This document shows, piece after piece, positions 23,818 to 32,077 of a stretch of 64,000 nucleotides of DNA. Both the position numbers and the translations under genes were made by a program. Origin of the DNA: JBMORL01 sp049322335 (lineage in GTDB: Bacteria; Bacteroidota; Bacteroidia; Flavobacteriales_D; UBA2798); contig JBMORL010000107.1 in assembly GCA_049322335.1 (NCBI GenBank), positions 1-64,000 of the forward strand, read 5' to 3'. The notes under the pieces were generated by a model, which was not told the origin of the DNA, made no database searches, and saw only the letters and a list, made by a program, of their open reading frames with translations. Position 1 is the first letter of the stretch; every line of letters begins with the position of its first letter.

Positions 23818-26064
23818 ATGAGCAAAACGGTAAAAGGCGAACCCGCCACACCTGAACAGGCTAAACAACTTGGATTACTTCCCGAAGAATTTGAAAAAAT
23901 TAAAGAAATACTGGGCGGACGCACTCCCAATTTCACCGAAATATCTGTTTTTTCTGTGATGTGGAGTGAGCATTGTTCCTATAAAAATTCGATAGTGTGG
24001 CTGAAAACACTTCCCAAAGACGGGCCGCAGATGCTGGCTAAAGCAGGTGAAGAAAATGCAGGACTGGTTGATGTAGGTGACGGGCTGGCCTGTGCTTTCA
24101 AAATCGAATCGCATAATCACCCTTCTGCTATCGAACCTTACCAGGGTGCAGCTACCGGTGTGGGTGGAATAAACCGCGATATTTTTACGATGGGTGCTCG
24201 TCCTGTAGCGCAATTAAATTCCCTTCGTTTCGGAAATATTGACCTGCCCAAAACCAAATGGCTGGTGAAGGGCGTGTCAAAAGGAATTGGTGATTACGGA
24301 AACGCTTTCGGAATTCCTATTGTAGGCGGTGAAGTGTTTTTTGACGACAGTTATAACACGAATCCATTGGTGAATGCATTTTCTGCCGGAATTATGAAAA
24401 CCGGAAAAATGATTTCAGCAACGGCTGAAGGTCCGGGTAATCCTGTTTTTATTGTAGGATCTTCCACCGGAAAAGACGGAATTCACGGAGCAGCATTTGC
24501 TTCAAAAGATATTACCGAAGATTCTGCAAAAGATCTTCCCTCTGTACAGGTGGGTGATCCCTTCATGGAAAAATTACTCCTCGAAGCCACTATGGAGCTT
24601 TCAGAAACAGATGCTATCGTGGGAATGCAGGACATGGGCGCAGCAGGAATTACCTGTTCCACTTCCGAAATGAGCGCAAAAGGCGGAGTGGGAATGAAAA
24701 TATGGCTGGATAAAGTGCCGACACGCCAGGACGGAATGAAACCATTTGAAATTCTGCTCTCCGAATCACAGGAACGAATGCTGGTGGTGATAAAAAAAGG
24801 CAGGGAAGAGGAAGTGAAAAGAATTTTTGATAAATGGGATCTGAATTGTGAACAAATAGGTGAAGTAACGGACAGCGGATATGTGGAGTACCTGTTTAAT
24901 GGCGAACTGGTGGGATACATTCCTGCCAAATCACTCGTATTGGGGGGTGGTGCTCCCGTTTACCAGCGCGATTACTCCGAGCCGGCTTATTACAGCGAAA
25001 CCAAAAAATTTGATATCAAATCGGTGAAAGAGCCTAAAAACCTGAAGGAAGTAGCATTCAAAATGCTGGCTATGCCCAACATTGCTTCCAAGCGCTGGGT
25101 GTATGAACAATATGATTCGATGGTGGGAACAGTGAATATGAGTACCAACGGGCCTTCTGATGCCGGAGTTGTTAATCTGAAAGGAACTAACCGCGCACTG
25201 GCCATGTGTGTAGATTGCAACTCACGCTACGTTTATTCCGACCCCGTTATAGGAACTGAAATTGCCGTTTCGGAAGCGGCAAGAAATATTACCTGTGCCG
25301 GTGGCGATCCTTCAGCTATTACCAATTGTCTCAACTTCGGAAATCCCTATAACCCTGAATCCTACTGGCAGTTTGTAGGCGCCATCAAAGGAATGGGTAA
25401 TGCCTGCCGGAAATTTTCAACGCCCGTTACCGGTGGAAATGTAAGTTTCTATAACCAAACCTCCGTTGACGGAAAAGAAACGCCCGTTTTCCCCACGCCC
25501 ACTATCGGCATGATTGGCGTGATTAAAGATAAATCGAAACGGATGACGCTGAATTTTAAACAAAAAGGCGACCTGATTTTTCTTGTGGGTCATAATAAAA
25601 ACGACATTAATTCTTCCGAATATTTGTATAGCTATCACGGTGTAAAACTTTCTCCGCCACCCTATTTCAATCTTGATGAAGAATACCAAACCCAACAGGT
25701 GGTGAAAGCGTTGATCGAAAACCAGATGATCAATGCTGCCCACGATTGTGCCGATGGTGGATTGTGGGTGTCGCTGGTAGAAATGGCAATGCCCAACGAG
25801 TTAGGTTTTCATATTGAAACAGACAGCGAGATTCGCCCCGATGCTTTCCTTTTCGGAGAATCTCAGGGAAGAGTAGTGGTAACAGTGAATGTAGAACAGG
25901 AAGAGGAATTCATCGAATTCATGGCCACACAGGAAACCCCGTTTACTTTACTCGGACACGTTACCAAAGGAAAAATGGTGATTGATGAAGAGCATTTCGG
26001 TTTCATCAACGAAGCAAAAGAAATTTATGATGGTGCGCTGGGGAAGATGATAACCGCTAACTAA
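23818..26064 (+). CDS. purL: phosphoribosylformylglycinamidine synthase subunit II
   Basis: PurL makes FGAM from FGAR, ATP and ammonia in purine synthesis. The 748-residue length marks the small form, which works with separate PurQ (glutaminase) and PurS; neither is in this window. Landmarks are FSVMWSEHCSYKNS near residue 45, FKIESHNHPSAIEPYQGAATGVGGI, the DMGAAGITCSTSEMSAKGG glycine-rich motif, then the second half-domain with ITNCLNFGNPYNPE and HDCADGGLWVSLVE. ATG 23818 gives the normal N-terminus. Two hairpin elements follow the stop codon, before the convergent thioredoxin gene. Confidence 0.96.
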   Translation: MSKTVKGEPATPEQAKQLGLLPEEFEKIKEILGGRTPNFTEISVFSVMWSEHCSYKNSIVWLKTLPKDGPQMLAKAGEENAGLVDVGDGLACAFKIESHNHPSAIEPYQGAATGVGGINRDIFTMGARPVAQLNSLRFGNIDLPKTKWLVKGVSKGIGDYGNAFGIPIVGGEVFFDDSYNTNPLVNAFSAGIMKTGKMISATAEGPGNPVFIVGSSTGKDGIHGAAFASKDITEDSAKDLPSVQVGDPFMEKLLLEATMELSETDAIVGMQDMGAAGITCSTSEMSAKGGVGMKIWLDKVPTRQDGMKPFEILLSESQERMLVVIKKGREEEVKRIFDKWDLNCEQIGEVTDSGYVEYLFNGELVGYIPAKSLVLGGGAPVYQRDYSEPAYYSETKKFDIKSVKEPKNLKEVAFKMLAMPNIASKRWVYEQYDSMVGTVNMSTNGPSDAGVVNLKGTNRALAMCVDCNSRYVYSDPVIGTEIAVSEAARNITCAGGDPSAITNCLNFGNPYNPESYWQFVGAIKGMGNACRKFSTPVTGGNVSFYNQTSVDGKETPVFPTPTIGMIGVIKDKSKRMTLNFKQKGDLIFLVGHNKNDINSSEYLYSYHGVKLSPPPYFNLDEEYQTQQVVKALIENQMINAAHDCADGGLWVSLVEMAMPNELGFHIETDSEIRPDAFLFGESQGRVVVTVNVEQEEEFIEFMATQETPFTLLGHVTKGKMVIDEEHFGFINEAKEIYDGALGKMITAN

Positions 26065-26071
26065 AAAACCG

Positions 26072-26111
26072 ACAAGATATTCAAGGGTTGTAAAAACCTT
26101 AAATGTCTTGT
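26072..26111. repeat. hairpin downstream of purL
   Basis: ACAAGATATTCAAGG and CCTTAAATGTCTTGT pair around a loop of about 10 bases with small mismatches. It starts 7 bases after the purL stop codon. It may serve as a processing or termination signal; no long T run follows. Confidence 0.6.
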
Positions 26112-26128
26112 TGATTCTTTAGCATTGT

Positions 26129-26299
26129 TTTGTCCCGCTGGGACAAACAGCTACGGGAGGGAGATGCTGTTAAAAATGTTTGGTACCGCTGGCACCGATA
26201 AAATTTTCAGTACAATTTTTTTTTGTATAACCGGCACCTGGGGTGCCAGACATTTTTAACACCCCTGATTCTTATCTGATCTTTGTCCCAGCGGGACAA
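26129..26299. repeat. 171-bp nested inverted repeat (REP/MITE-like)
   Basis: The outer arms are TTTGTCCCGCTGGGACAAA (26129-26147) and its reverse complement at about 26283-26299, and each arm is itself a small palindrome. Inside, GTTAAAAATGTTTGG (from about 26169) and CCAGACATTTTTAAC (up to about 26261) form a second, imperfect inverted pair next to GGTACC/GGCACC stems. It lies between convergent purL and the thioredoxin gene. Confidence 0.75.
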
Positions 26300-26308
26300 C
26301 ACGTTGTT

Positions 26309-26614
26309 TCAGCTGTACTGTTTAATTAACTGCTCCAGTTGCGATGCCCCCAGCACCCCGCTTTGTCTCCACAGCATTTTTCCGTTTTTAAAGATCATGA
26401 GTGTGGGTACACCTTGTATCTGGTAAGCAGCTGCAAGTTTTGGGTTTTTATCTACATCAATTTTGATGATAGTGGCGTTGTCGCTCGTTTTTTGTTTTAA
26501 TTCTTCGAGAATGGGTTTCATCATTTTACAGGGGCCGCACCATTCGGCAGAAAAATCCACGAGTACGGGTTTGTTGCTGTTGATGATGTCGGAGAAAGAT
26601 TTTTTTTCTGACAT
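26309..26614 (-). CDS. thioredoxin family protein
   Basis: A 101-residue thioredoxin with the classical active site in VDFSAEWCGPCKMMKPIL (WCGPC) and a cis-Pro loop in YQIQGVPTLMIFKNGK. Reductant supply comes from thioredoxin reductase or a partner. The frame extends 11 residues upstream, but ATG 26614 (MSEKKSFSDII) gives the normal start and lies 2 bases after the rhodanese stop codon. It is the third gene of DUF6132-rhodanese-thioredoxin, a set that suggests sulfur or thiol handling. It lacks a signal peptide, so it acts in the cytoplasm. Confidence 0.93.
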   Translation of the reverse strand: MSEKKSFSDIINSNKPVLVDFSAEWCGPCKMMKPILEELKQKTSDNATIIKIDVDKNPKLAAAYQIQGVPTLMIFKNGKMLWRQSGVLGASQLEQLIKQYS

Positions 26615-26616
26615 GG

Positions 26617-26931
26617 CTAATGAATTTTTTGGTTCAGCGATGCCCATCCGCCACCGTTATACACTTCTTTATACCCGGCCGATTGCAACACATTTTTAGC
26701 AGAAGCACTTCTCATTCCGCTTGCGCAGCAGGTGATGATTACTTTGTTTTTGGGTAATTTTTTCATCTCGTGCTGAATCGCGTTCAGGGGAATATTGAGT
26801 GAGCCTTTGATGTGCCCTCCGCGGTATTCTTCTTTTGTACGTACATCCACAATAACTGCGCCTTCTTTTACCAGTTTTGCAAAATCGGCTTTCGGACCCA
26901 TGCCCAGCATGTTTTTTAAACTGTCGATCAT
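26617..26931 (-). CDS. single-domain rhodanese
   Basis: A 104-residue rhodanese domain. It has VIVDVRTKEEYRGGHIKGSLNIPL and a catalytic loop in IITCCASGMRSASA, where the Cys of CASGMRS should carry the persulfide. Such proteins transfer sulfur between donors and acceptors. It starts inside the end of the DUF6132 gene (ATGA overlap at 26928-26931) and lies 2 bases before the thioredoxin start, so the three are one transcript. A role in moving or reducing sulfane sulfur is the natural inference. Confidence 0.92.
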   Translation of the reverse strand: MIDSLKNMLGMGPKADFAKLVKEGAVIVDVRTKEEYRGGHIKGSLNIPLNAIQHEMKKLPKNKVIITCCASGMRSASAKNVLQSAGYKEVYNGGGWASLNQKIH

Positions 26932-27131
26932 TTTTCTTCTTTTTTTTCTTTTGTAAATAAATTAAAAATCAATCCCCCGAAAATGGAACCGTAAATTGTG
27001 CTGTACACCGGGTTGGATTTGATGGAACACGAACCATTTTCGCACCCCACAAAATGGTAGTAGAGGTAGCCGGCAATGGCGCCAATAGCTAAACCAGTGA
27101 TTAACAGGCGGTATTTTTTAAGGTAGATCAT
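26928..27131 (-). CDS. DUF6132-like small membrane protein
   Basis: A 67-residue membrane protein with two helices (LLITGLAIGAIAGYLYYHF and TIYGSIFGGLIFNLF) joined by a loop, VGCENGSCSIKSNPVYS. The two spaced cysteines in GCxxGSC and the small Gly-rich helices match the DUF6132 pattern common in Bacteroidota next to rhodanese and thioredoxin genes. Function is unknown; proximity suggests it aids sulfur or redox handling at the membrane. It leads the operon and overlaps the rhodanese gene by 4 bases. Confidence 0.82.
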   Translation of the reverse strand: MIYLKKYRLLITGLAIGAIAGYLYYHFVGCENGSCSIKSNPVYSTIYGSIFGGLIFNLFTKEKKEEK

Positions 27132-27199
27132 GTTTTATTCATTTAAACAAGATCTGTGGCGAATTGTTCGAAGAGGATAAAAAAAGAAAAAGACTGGAT

Positions 27200-27799
27200 T
27201 TAATCAGTTTTCAGGATGTTTTTTACGCGTTCTACTCCATACCTGGGTTTTATTTCTTCTAATATGCCAGTTAAACCCGGTTCTGCTTTTCTAAACTGCA
27301 TAAAGTCTTCTTTAGTCATTATAAGCTCATTTTCTGCCTCTATGATCAGGGAAGTTCGGTTTTTAAGCATGAATTTAATTTTAATTGATTTTGGATCAGA
27401 ATGATTTGAATGAAAAGTATTTTTCAATAAACTGGTTTGATAAAATATTGCATTTATATCTTCATAAATTATTTTTTGTGAGTCCTCATTTTTTTCAATT
27501 TCCAGATGATTTTCATAAAAAAAAAGCTTTCCGTAAATAGTGTATCCTGACGTAAAAAAATGAGTTATTTTCCCGGTTACCAAACCAAATAGAATCCAGA
27601 CTAATACTGCAAAACCAGCATTAAAAAAAGGAAATCTATCGTAAATTTTCAGAATAAAGTATAATACAATAAACGAAAATAAAATATAAACCATATTAAT
27701 GATTTTTCTTTTACTTTCAGAAACTTCGGGATGAATAAGATTATATTTTAGTATTATTTTCCCGGCAGAAAACTCATTAATATAATTTTTGAGAGACAT
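27200..27799 (-). CDS. membrane protein with PH-like domain, unknown function
   Basis: A 199-residue protein starting at ATG 27799 (MSLKNYINEFSAGK). Two helices (YILFSFIVLYFILKIY and FNAGFAVLVWILFGLVTG) are followed by a beta-rich region (LFFYENHLEIEKNEDSQKIIYEDINAIFYQT) that resembles bacterial PH-like domains. The overall plan matches the protein at 1667-2143. Its ATG overlaps the stop codon of the upstream lipoprotein by one base (TAATG), a sign of translational coupling; the frame does extend further upstream but would run into that gene. Function unknown. Confidence 0.7.
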   Translation of the reverse strand: MSLKNYINEFSAGKIILKYNLIHPEVSESKRKIINMVYILFSFIVLYFILKIYDRFPFFNAGFAVLVWILFGLVTGKITHFFTSGYTIYGKLFFYENHLEIEKNEDSQKIIYEDINAIFYQTSLLKNTFHSNHSDPKSIKIKFMLKNRTSLIIEAENELIMTKEDFMQFRKAEPGLTGILEEIKPRYGVERVKNILKTD

Positions 27800-28050
27800 T
27801 AAAATGAAATTCTGTGTTTGGTACAATACCATCCCGGTGCATCCTCACTTACTTCACATCCTCCCAGCATAATTTCGCCACGATCAGCAGCTTCAAACAT
27901 ACTTTCGTCCGGCATTCCGTATTCAATTTTTATGATCTCATCCGTATGTCCCATAGGACATTTTAATTCATCCGATGATTCATTTTGCCGGGGAGAGTGG
28001 CACGAAAAAAGTAAAAGAAAGAAAAAAATCATCTGCGAAAATCTTCTCAT
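27799..28050 (-). CDS. small lipoprotein with Cys-rich motif, unknown function
   Basis: An 83-residue predicted lipoprotein starting at ATG 28050. The signal (RRFSQMIFFFLLLFSC) ends in a lipobox. The mature part holds CPMGHTDEIIKIEYGMPDESMF, GCEVSEDAPGWYCTKHRISF: three cysteines and two histidines in an arrangement (CPxGH, GC, WYC..H) that could bind a metal such as zinc. I do not recognise the family, though short CPxGH...WYC proteins are scattered in bacteria. It is coupled by a one-base overlap to the following membrane gene. Confidence 0.65.
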   Translation of the reverse strand: MRRFSQMIFFFLLLFSCHSPRQNESSDELKCPMGHTDEIIKIEYGMPDESMFEAADRGEIMLGGCEVSEDAPGWYCTKHRISF

Positions 28051-28102
28051 ATCATAAAAAATTAAATTAACATCTAACACCTGCCCTGAGCTTGCCAAAG
28101 GA

Positions 28103-30277
28103 TCAGACTCTCACTCCAATTACCAAAATATCATCCGTCTGTTGGTATTTTCCTCTCCAGGCGATGGTAGTTTCGTGCAGTTTTTGTTTTTGTTCTTCAG
28201 GTGATAAGTTGACAATTGATAAAAGCAGTTCTTTTAGTTTACTGTATTTGAATTTTTTGTTGCTGGGTCCGCCAAACTGATCGGCATAACCATCAGAGAA
28301 AACATAGATCATATCGCCTTTTTTGGCCATGTATTTGTTATCGGTAAAAGTAACTTCCATTCCGATGTTTCCAATCGGGTTTTTATCCGGTTTAAGTTCT
28401 ACCAGTTCGTTAGTGCCGTTAACGTTAGTAATGATCCATGCGGGAAGGTTGGCGCCTGCGTAATGCAATTCGTTGGTATTTCGGTTTAATGCACAAAGGG
28501 CGATATCCATTCCGTCACGCACAGCCATATCACTTGCTTTTTGCGAAAGTGTTTCGTGAATTTTTTTATTCAGAAAATTCAATGCATCAGCAGGAGAGTT
28601 AATCGTTTTTTCAGTGAGTGATGCTTTCAGAAAATTGGTTCCCAGGATACTCATAAAAGCACCCGGAACACCATGGCCTGTGCAATCGGCAGCAGCAAAT
28701 AATGAAAGTTTGATGGGATTTTCTCCCGTAGTACTTACCGGTGAAATAAAATAAAAATCTCCGCTTACAATATCACGCGGCTGGTAATATACAAATGAGC
28801 CGGGAATGGTTTCTTCCACTACATCATTGGGAGGAAGAATAGCTTCCTGTATTCTCCTGGCATAGTTGATACTGCTCACCATTTCCTTGTTGATCTCTTC
28901 GATTTCTTTTTTCTGTTCTACTACTTCTTTTGTTCTTTCTGCTACTTCGCGTTCGAGACGAATATTTATATCGGCCTGTATTTTTGCTGTTTCCTTCATT
29001 TGAACGAGCAACTCTGCCTGGGCTTGTTCTTTTTGTTCCTGTATCTCGCGGTATTTTTGCGCCAGTGAAAGTGAAAGGAAAATAATTTCCATGCTGCTTC
29101 CTACCTTCAGCGCACCTTCGGTAATTACTTTATTTTCTATCACATTAAAATTACCAAGTATAAAAACCACTACCGAAACTACCAGTAACGAAAAGGCGAG
29201 AAGGAAAAACCAGTCGACCGGCAATTTTTTTGATTTCATGTAAATGATCGTGCACAGTGTTAGTACAGTAGATAAAAGTGAAACGGCATTTACTGCGGGA
29301 TACATGGGGGAGAAAGTGGGCCCGGGAATAAGGGAAACCAAACCAATAATACCCACAACAATTATCAGAAACCTGTACACGCTGCTCATCCGCGGGAGAT
29401 ACTGAGGAAGTTTCAGGTAATTATTTCCAAACAGCAAAACAAAAAATACAGCGAGGCAGGCAGAGAGCAAAACAAAATGGTCGGCCCAATAGGGTGAATT
29501 TGGAAAAAAATACTGGTAAGCCATTCCGTCAAGCGAAAACTGTAACATGGCCATGCTGATCACGTACATCACATAATACAAAAATGCTTTACTCCGCAGA
29601 GCGAAATAAAAGAAGAAATAAATAATGGCGACAAAGATGAGAACGCCATAAAATAATCCCTGGAATAACTGGTTGGTATAATCATATCGCATAAAATCTT
29701 CCGTTCGCCAGAAGATAAGAGGCATGGTAATAACTTCCCCGTCACTTTCCAGGTACATCACAAACTCTTTGGGAGAATTGTCGGTGAGTTGCATTTTAAA
29801 CATCGTTTTGCGATGCTTAAAGCTATGTTCGTCATAAGGAATATTGTCGCCCGAATACCACGTGCGAATGACGCGGTTACCCGATACCTGGTATAAAATA
29901 GCTTTATTGGTTACCGGCCGGGCTGTTTCAAGGAGAAAAAGTATTTCCTTCTCCATTTCGTTTTTCACTTTAAACCGCACCCACCATCCCGATGATGTGA
30001 AATTGAGATTTTCCACATTGTTATGTGTAGGTTGAAACGAAAGTGTGGTGTCCGTTAGAACCTGTTCGATGGTAAGTTTTTTTTCTGCATCTTCCAGGAT
30101 CAATGCCTGTTTGGCGACAGAAAGGTTAACCGTTTTTTCGTTAAGAATAATTACAGGAACAGAAGCCGAAGCCGAAAACGTTACGGAGTAAAAAGAGAAA
30201 TAAAACAAAAAAGAAATTACAGCTGCAGGGTAACTGAAGTTAGGAAGAAAGTCCGGTGATTTTTTGTAAAACTTCAT
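28103..30277 (-). CDS. 7TM-DISM sensor with SpoIIE-type phosphatase
   Basis: A 724-residue sensor. A signal segment (SYPAAVISFLFYFSFYSVTF) precedes a periplasmic 7TMR-DISMED2 domain (about residues 45-185). Then comes a seven-helix 7TM-DISM block (from LFQGLFYGVLIFVAIIYFFFYF), a long coiled coil (YREIQEQKEQAQAELLVQ.. to EEINKEMVSSINYARRIQEAILPP) and a C-terminal SpoIIE PP2C phosphatase. The phosphatase shows IVSGDFYF, AAADCTGHGVPGAFMS, RDGMDIALC and VFSDGYADQFGG, the metal-binding aspartates of the family. It should sense an extracytoplasmic ligand and dephosphorylate a Ser/Thr partner. Start ATG 30277 is chosen because it begins just before the signal helix; it overlaps the upstream gene by 38 bases. 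Third SpoIIE protein in the window. Confidence 0.9.
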   Translation of the reverse strand: MKFYKKSPDFLPNFSYPAAVISFLFYFSFYSVTFSASASVPVIILNEKTVNLSVAKQALILEDAEKKLTIEQVLTDTTLSFQPTHNNVENLNFTSSGWWVRFKVKNEMEKEILFLLETARPVTNKAILYQVSGNRVIRTWYSGDNIPYDEHSFKHRKTMFKMQLTDNSPKEFVMYLESDGEVITMPLIFWRTEDFMRYDYTNQLFQGLFYGVLIFVAIIYFFFYFALRSKAFLYYVMYVISMAMLQFSLDGMAYQYFFPNSPYWADHFVLLSACLAVFFVLLFGNNYLKLPQYLPRMSSVYRFLIIVVGIIGLVSLIPGPTFSPMYPAVNAVSLLSTVLTLCTIIYMKSKKLPVDWFFLLAFSLLVVSVVVFILGNFNVIENKVITEGALKVGSSMEIIFLSLSLAQKYREIQEQKEQAQAELLVQMKETAKIQADINIRLEREVAERTKEVVEQKKEIEEINKEMVSSINYARRIQEAILPPNDVVEETIPGSFVYYQPRDIVSGDFYFISPVSTTGENPIKLSLFAAADCTGHGVPGAFMSILGTNFLKASLTEKTINSPADALNFLNKKIHETLSQKASDMAVRDGMDIALCALNRNTNELHYAGANLPAWIITNVNGTNELVELKPDKNPIGNIGMEVTFTDNKYMAKKGDMIYVFSDGYADQFGGPSNKKFKYSKLKELLLSIVNLSPEEQKQKLHETTIAWRGKYQQTDDILVIGVRV

Positions 30278-30893
30278 TTCTGATCTCATGTCCGCCTTCG
30301 AATGGGAGATAAATATAATCAATTCCTTTCTCCCTCAGCAAATCCATTTGTTTTTTTAACGCATCCGCGGTAAGGAATTCGTCTTTATCGCCTGCGGCAA
30401 TCACTACCGGAAGGTTTTTCAGGCGGCTGGCACTGAGGTCAAAATCCATATCAGGCGGAAAAACACCGGCATAAAGGATGAGTCGGGCGGGAGAAGCACT
30501 TCCCAGGCTTACCCATCGTGACACCGTGGCACATCCCTGCGAAAATCCTAAAACGGTTATACGGCAATGGTTGGGTAACCGCGATTTCCATTCATCATAA
30601 ATTGTATCTAAAAACGCTGTGTAATCTTTTATGTCGTTCAACCGGTCTTCCTTTGTCATCCATGAAGCGCCTACACGGCCATAATTTCCTTCCAGGTAAT
30701 AACGGTGAAAACCTTCGGGGGCAATGATAAAATATCCTTTTTCGGCCAGTACTTTGAATTTTTGAATGAACCAGGAGGCCAGTTGCCCGTAACCGTGACA
30801 AACAATCCATGCTTCACTGGTTTTTTCAGAAACCGAACCCATGGTGAAATAGCGTGCGGTTTTGGTGGCGCTGATATGATGTTCTTCTGTCAT
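30240..30893 (-). CDS. alpha/beta hydrolase (esterase/phospholipase-like)
   Basis: A 217-residue alpha/beta hydrolase of the carboxylesterase/phospholipase type. The catalytic Ser lies in the nucleophile elbow VLGFSQGCATVSRW (GxSxG), Asp in IAAGDKDEFLTADA and His in PFEGGHEIRNE. The oxyanion region is IVCHGYGQLASWF. It overlaps the next gene by 4 bases and lies in an operon with a second hydrolase and a GNAT acetyltransferase. The substrate cannot be told from sequence. Confidence 0.85.
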   Translation of the reverse strand: MTEEHHISATKTARYFTMGSVSEKTSEAWIVCHGYGQLASWFIQKFKVLAEKGYFIIAPEGFHRYYLEGNYGRVGASWMTKEDRLNDIKDYTAFLDTIYDEWKSRLPNHCRITVLGFSQGCATVSRWVSLGSASPARLILYAGVFPPDMDFDLSASRLKNLPVVIAAGDKDEFLTADALKKQMDLLREKGIDYIYLPFEGGHEIRNEVLQKITGLSS

Positions 30894-31579
30894 GGTTTGA
30901 AAAATTGCCGTATTTCGTAAGCCAGCCGCTGTGTATTCACTTTTTCGATAGGATGTTGTGTGTCGGGAAGCACCAGTAGTTTTCCGTTTTGTAAAAACCG
31001 GTATACCACCATTGTTTCTTCCATCGAAACCATTGTATCGCGGTCGCCTGCTGAAACCATCACCTCGTTAGTTATTTCCTTAAAATCTTTTCCCGAAAGA
31101 GGATTTTCTTTTCCCATTTTCTGCATCATGTCTGCTGTTTTTTGCAATACGGTTTTCCAGTCGGCAGGGGAATGGCGTTCTTTCAATACCTGTGCAAAAG
31201 CAGGAATTTTTTCAATGATCTTTTCCGCATCCAGCATTTTTATTTCGCGTTCAGCAATATCTTCGCTCCAGCTGAACTTGGTGGCCAGCGTGAAAATGCG
31301 GTTTACTTTTCCGGGATAATGTTTTGCGAGATACAACGCCACGTATCCACCCATGCTGTAGCCAAAAATATCAATAGAGTTTATTTTATTTTCTTCAAGA
31401 TAACGCAGAACATCTTCAGCAAACGCGGAAATGGAAAATTCTCCGGGAATCGTTTTTCCTCCATGGCCGCTGAAATTCAGCAGGTGGACGGTAAAATCGT
31501 TTCCCAACTCACGTTGCAGGGGTTTCAGTTGTCCCGATGAACCGATAGCTCCGTGCAGTAATAACAGATCCCGGCTCAT
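30890..31579 (-). CDS. alpha/beta fold hydrolase (MenH/bioH-like superfamily)
   Basis: A 229-residue cytoplasmic hydrolase. It has LLLLHGAIGSSGQLKPL (oxyanion loop), nucleophile elbow IFGYSMGGYVALYLA, the Asp loop VSAGDRDTMVSME and terminal His in LPDTQHPIEKVN, all in the expected order. It resembles small general esterases or C-C bond hydrolases, but substrate is unknown. ATGA overlaps join it to the GNAT gene before it and to the hydrolase after it, so all three are translated from one message. Confidence 0.85.
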   Translation of the reverse strand: MSRDLLLLHGAIGSSGQLKPLQRELGNDFTVHLLNFSGHGGKTIPGEFSISAFAEDVLRYLEENKINSIDIFGYSMGGYVALYLAKHYPGKVNRIFTLATKFSWSEDIAEREIKMLDAEKIIEKIPAFAQVLKERHSPADWKTVLQKTADMMQKMGKENPLSGKDFKEITNEVMVSAGDRDTMVSMEETMVVYRFLQNGKLLVLPDTQHPIEKVNTQRLAYEIRQFFKP

Positions 31580-32001
31580 ATTTCCTTTAAAAAATGATAA
31601 CCTTTGATGATAAATCCTTCACGCAGGTAAAATTTATGCCCGGCATGATTGGTGGTATAGGCATCCAGCATAACAGTGCGGCAGTTTTTATTTTTTGCTT
31701 CAGCCATACACCAGTCGGTGAGCAGTTTCCCCAATCCTTTTGAACGATAATTTTCATCTGTTACAAAATTGTCAATCTCCATGTATTTTCCGCTGTAGAA
31801 TTTGGTAATGAACCAAAGCCCGGTTATGGCGACACATTTATTTCCGTCAAAAACTCCTGCCATCACATATCCGTGCGGCAACATATCATCCAGCATTTCA
31901 CTCATGTTTTTTTCATTCAGCCACGGTTGTAACTGTTGCAACAACGGCAACTGACACAGCATTTCTGTTTTCGCGGTAATGTATTTTATTTCGTATCCCA
32001 T
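31576..32001 (-). CDS. GNAT family N-acetyltransferase
   Basis: A 141-residue GNAT acetyltransferase. The acetyl-CoA binding motif A is YRSKGLGKLLTDWCMAEAK (R-x-x-G-x-G/A type), preceded by the strand EIDNFVTDENYR and followed by the typical VMLDAYTTNHAGHKFYLREGF (motif B, Tyr as general acid). The substrate is unknown. It is first in the operon with two hydrolases. The gap to the upstream membrane gene (76 bases) leaves room for a promoter or a weak terminator. Confidence 0.9.
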   Translation of the reverse strand: MGYEIKYITAKTEMLCQLPLLQQLQPWLNEKNMSEMLDDMLPHGYVMAGVFDGNKCVAITGLWFITKFYSGKYMEIDNFVTDENYRSKGLGKLLTDWCMAEAKNKNCRTVMLDAYTTNHAGHKFYLREGFIIKGYHFLKEI

Positions 32002-32077
32002 CTTGTTTAATTCAGGTGTTGTTTGTTTTCCTTATAGCGTTCTGTTTTGGCTGTTCGTTAGCGGCCCGCGAGTCGTC

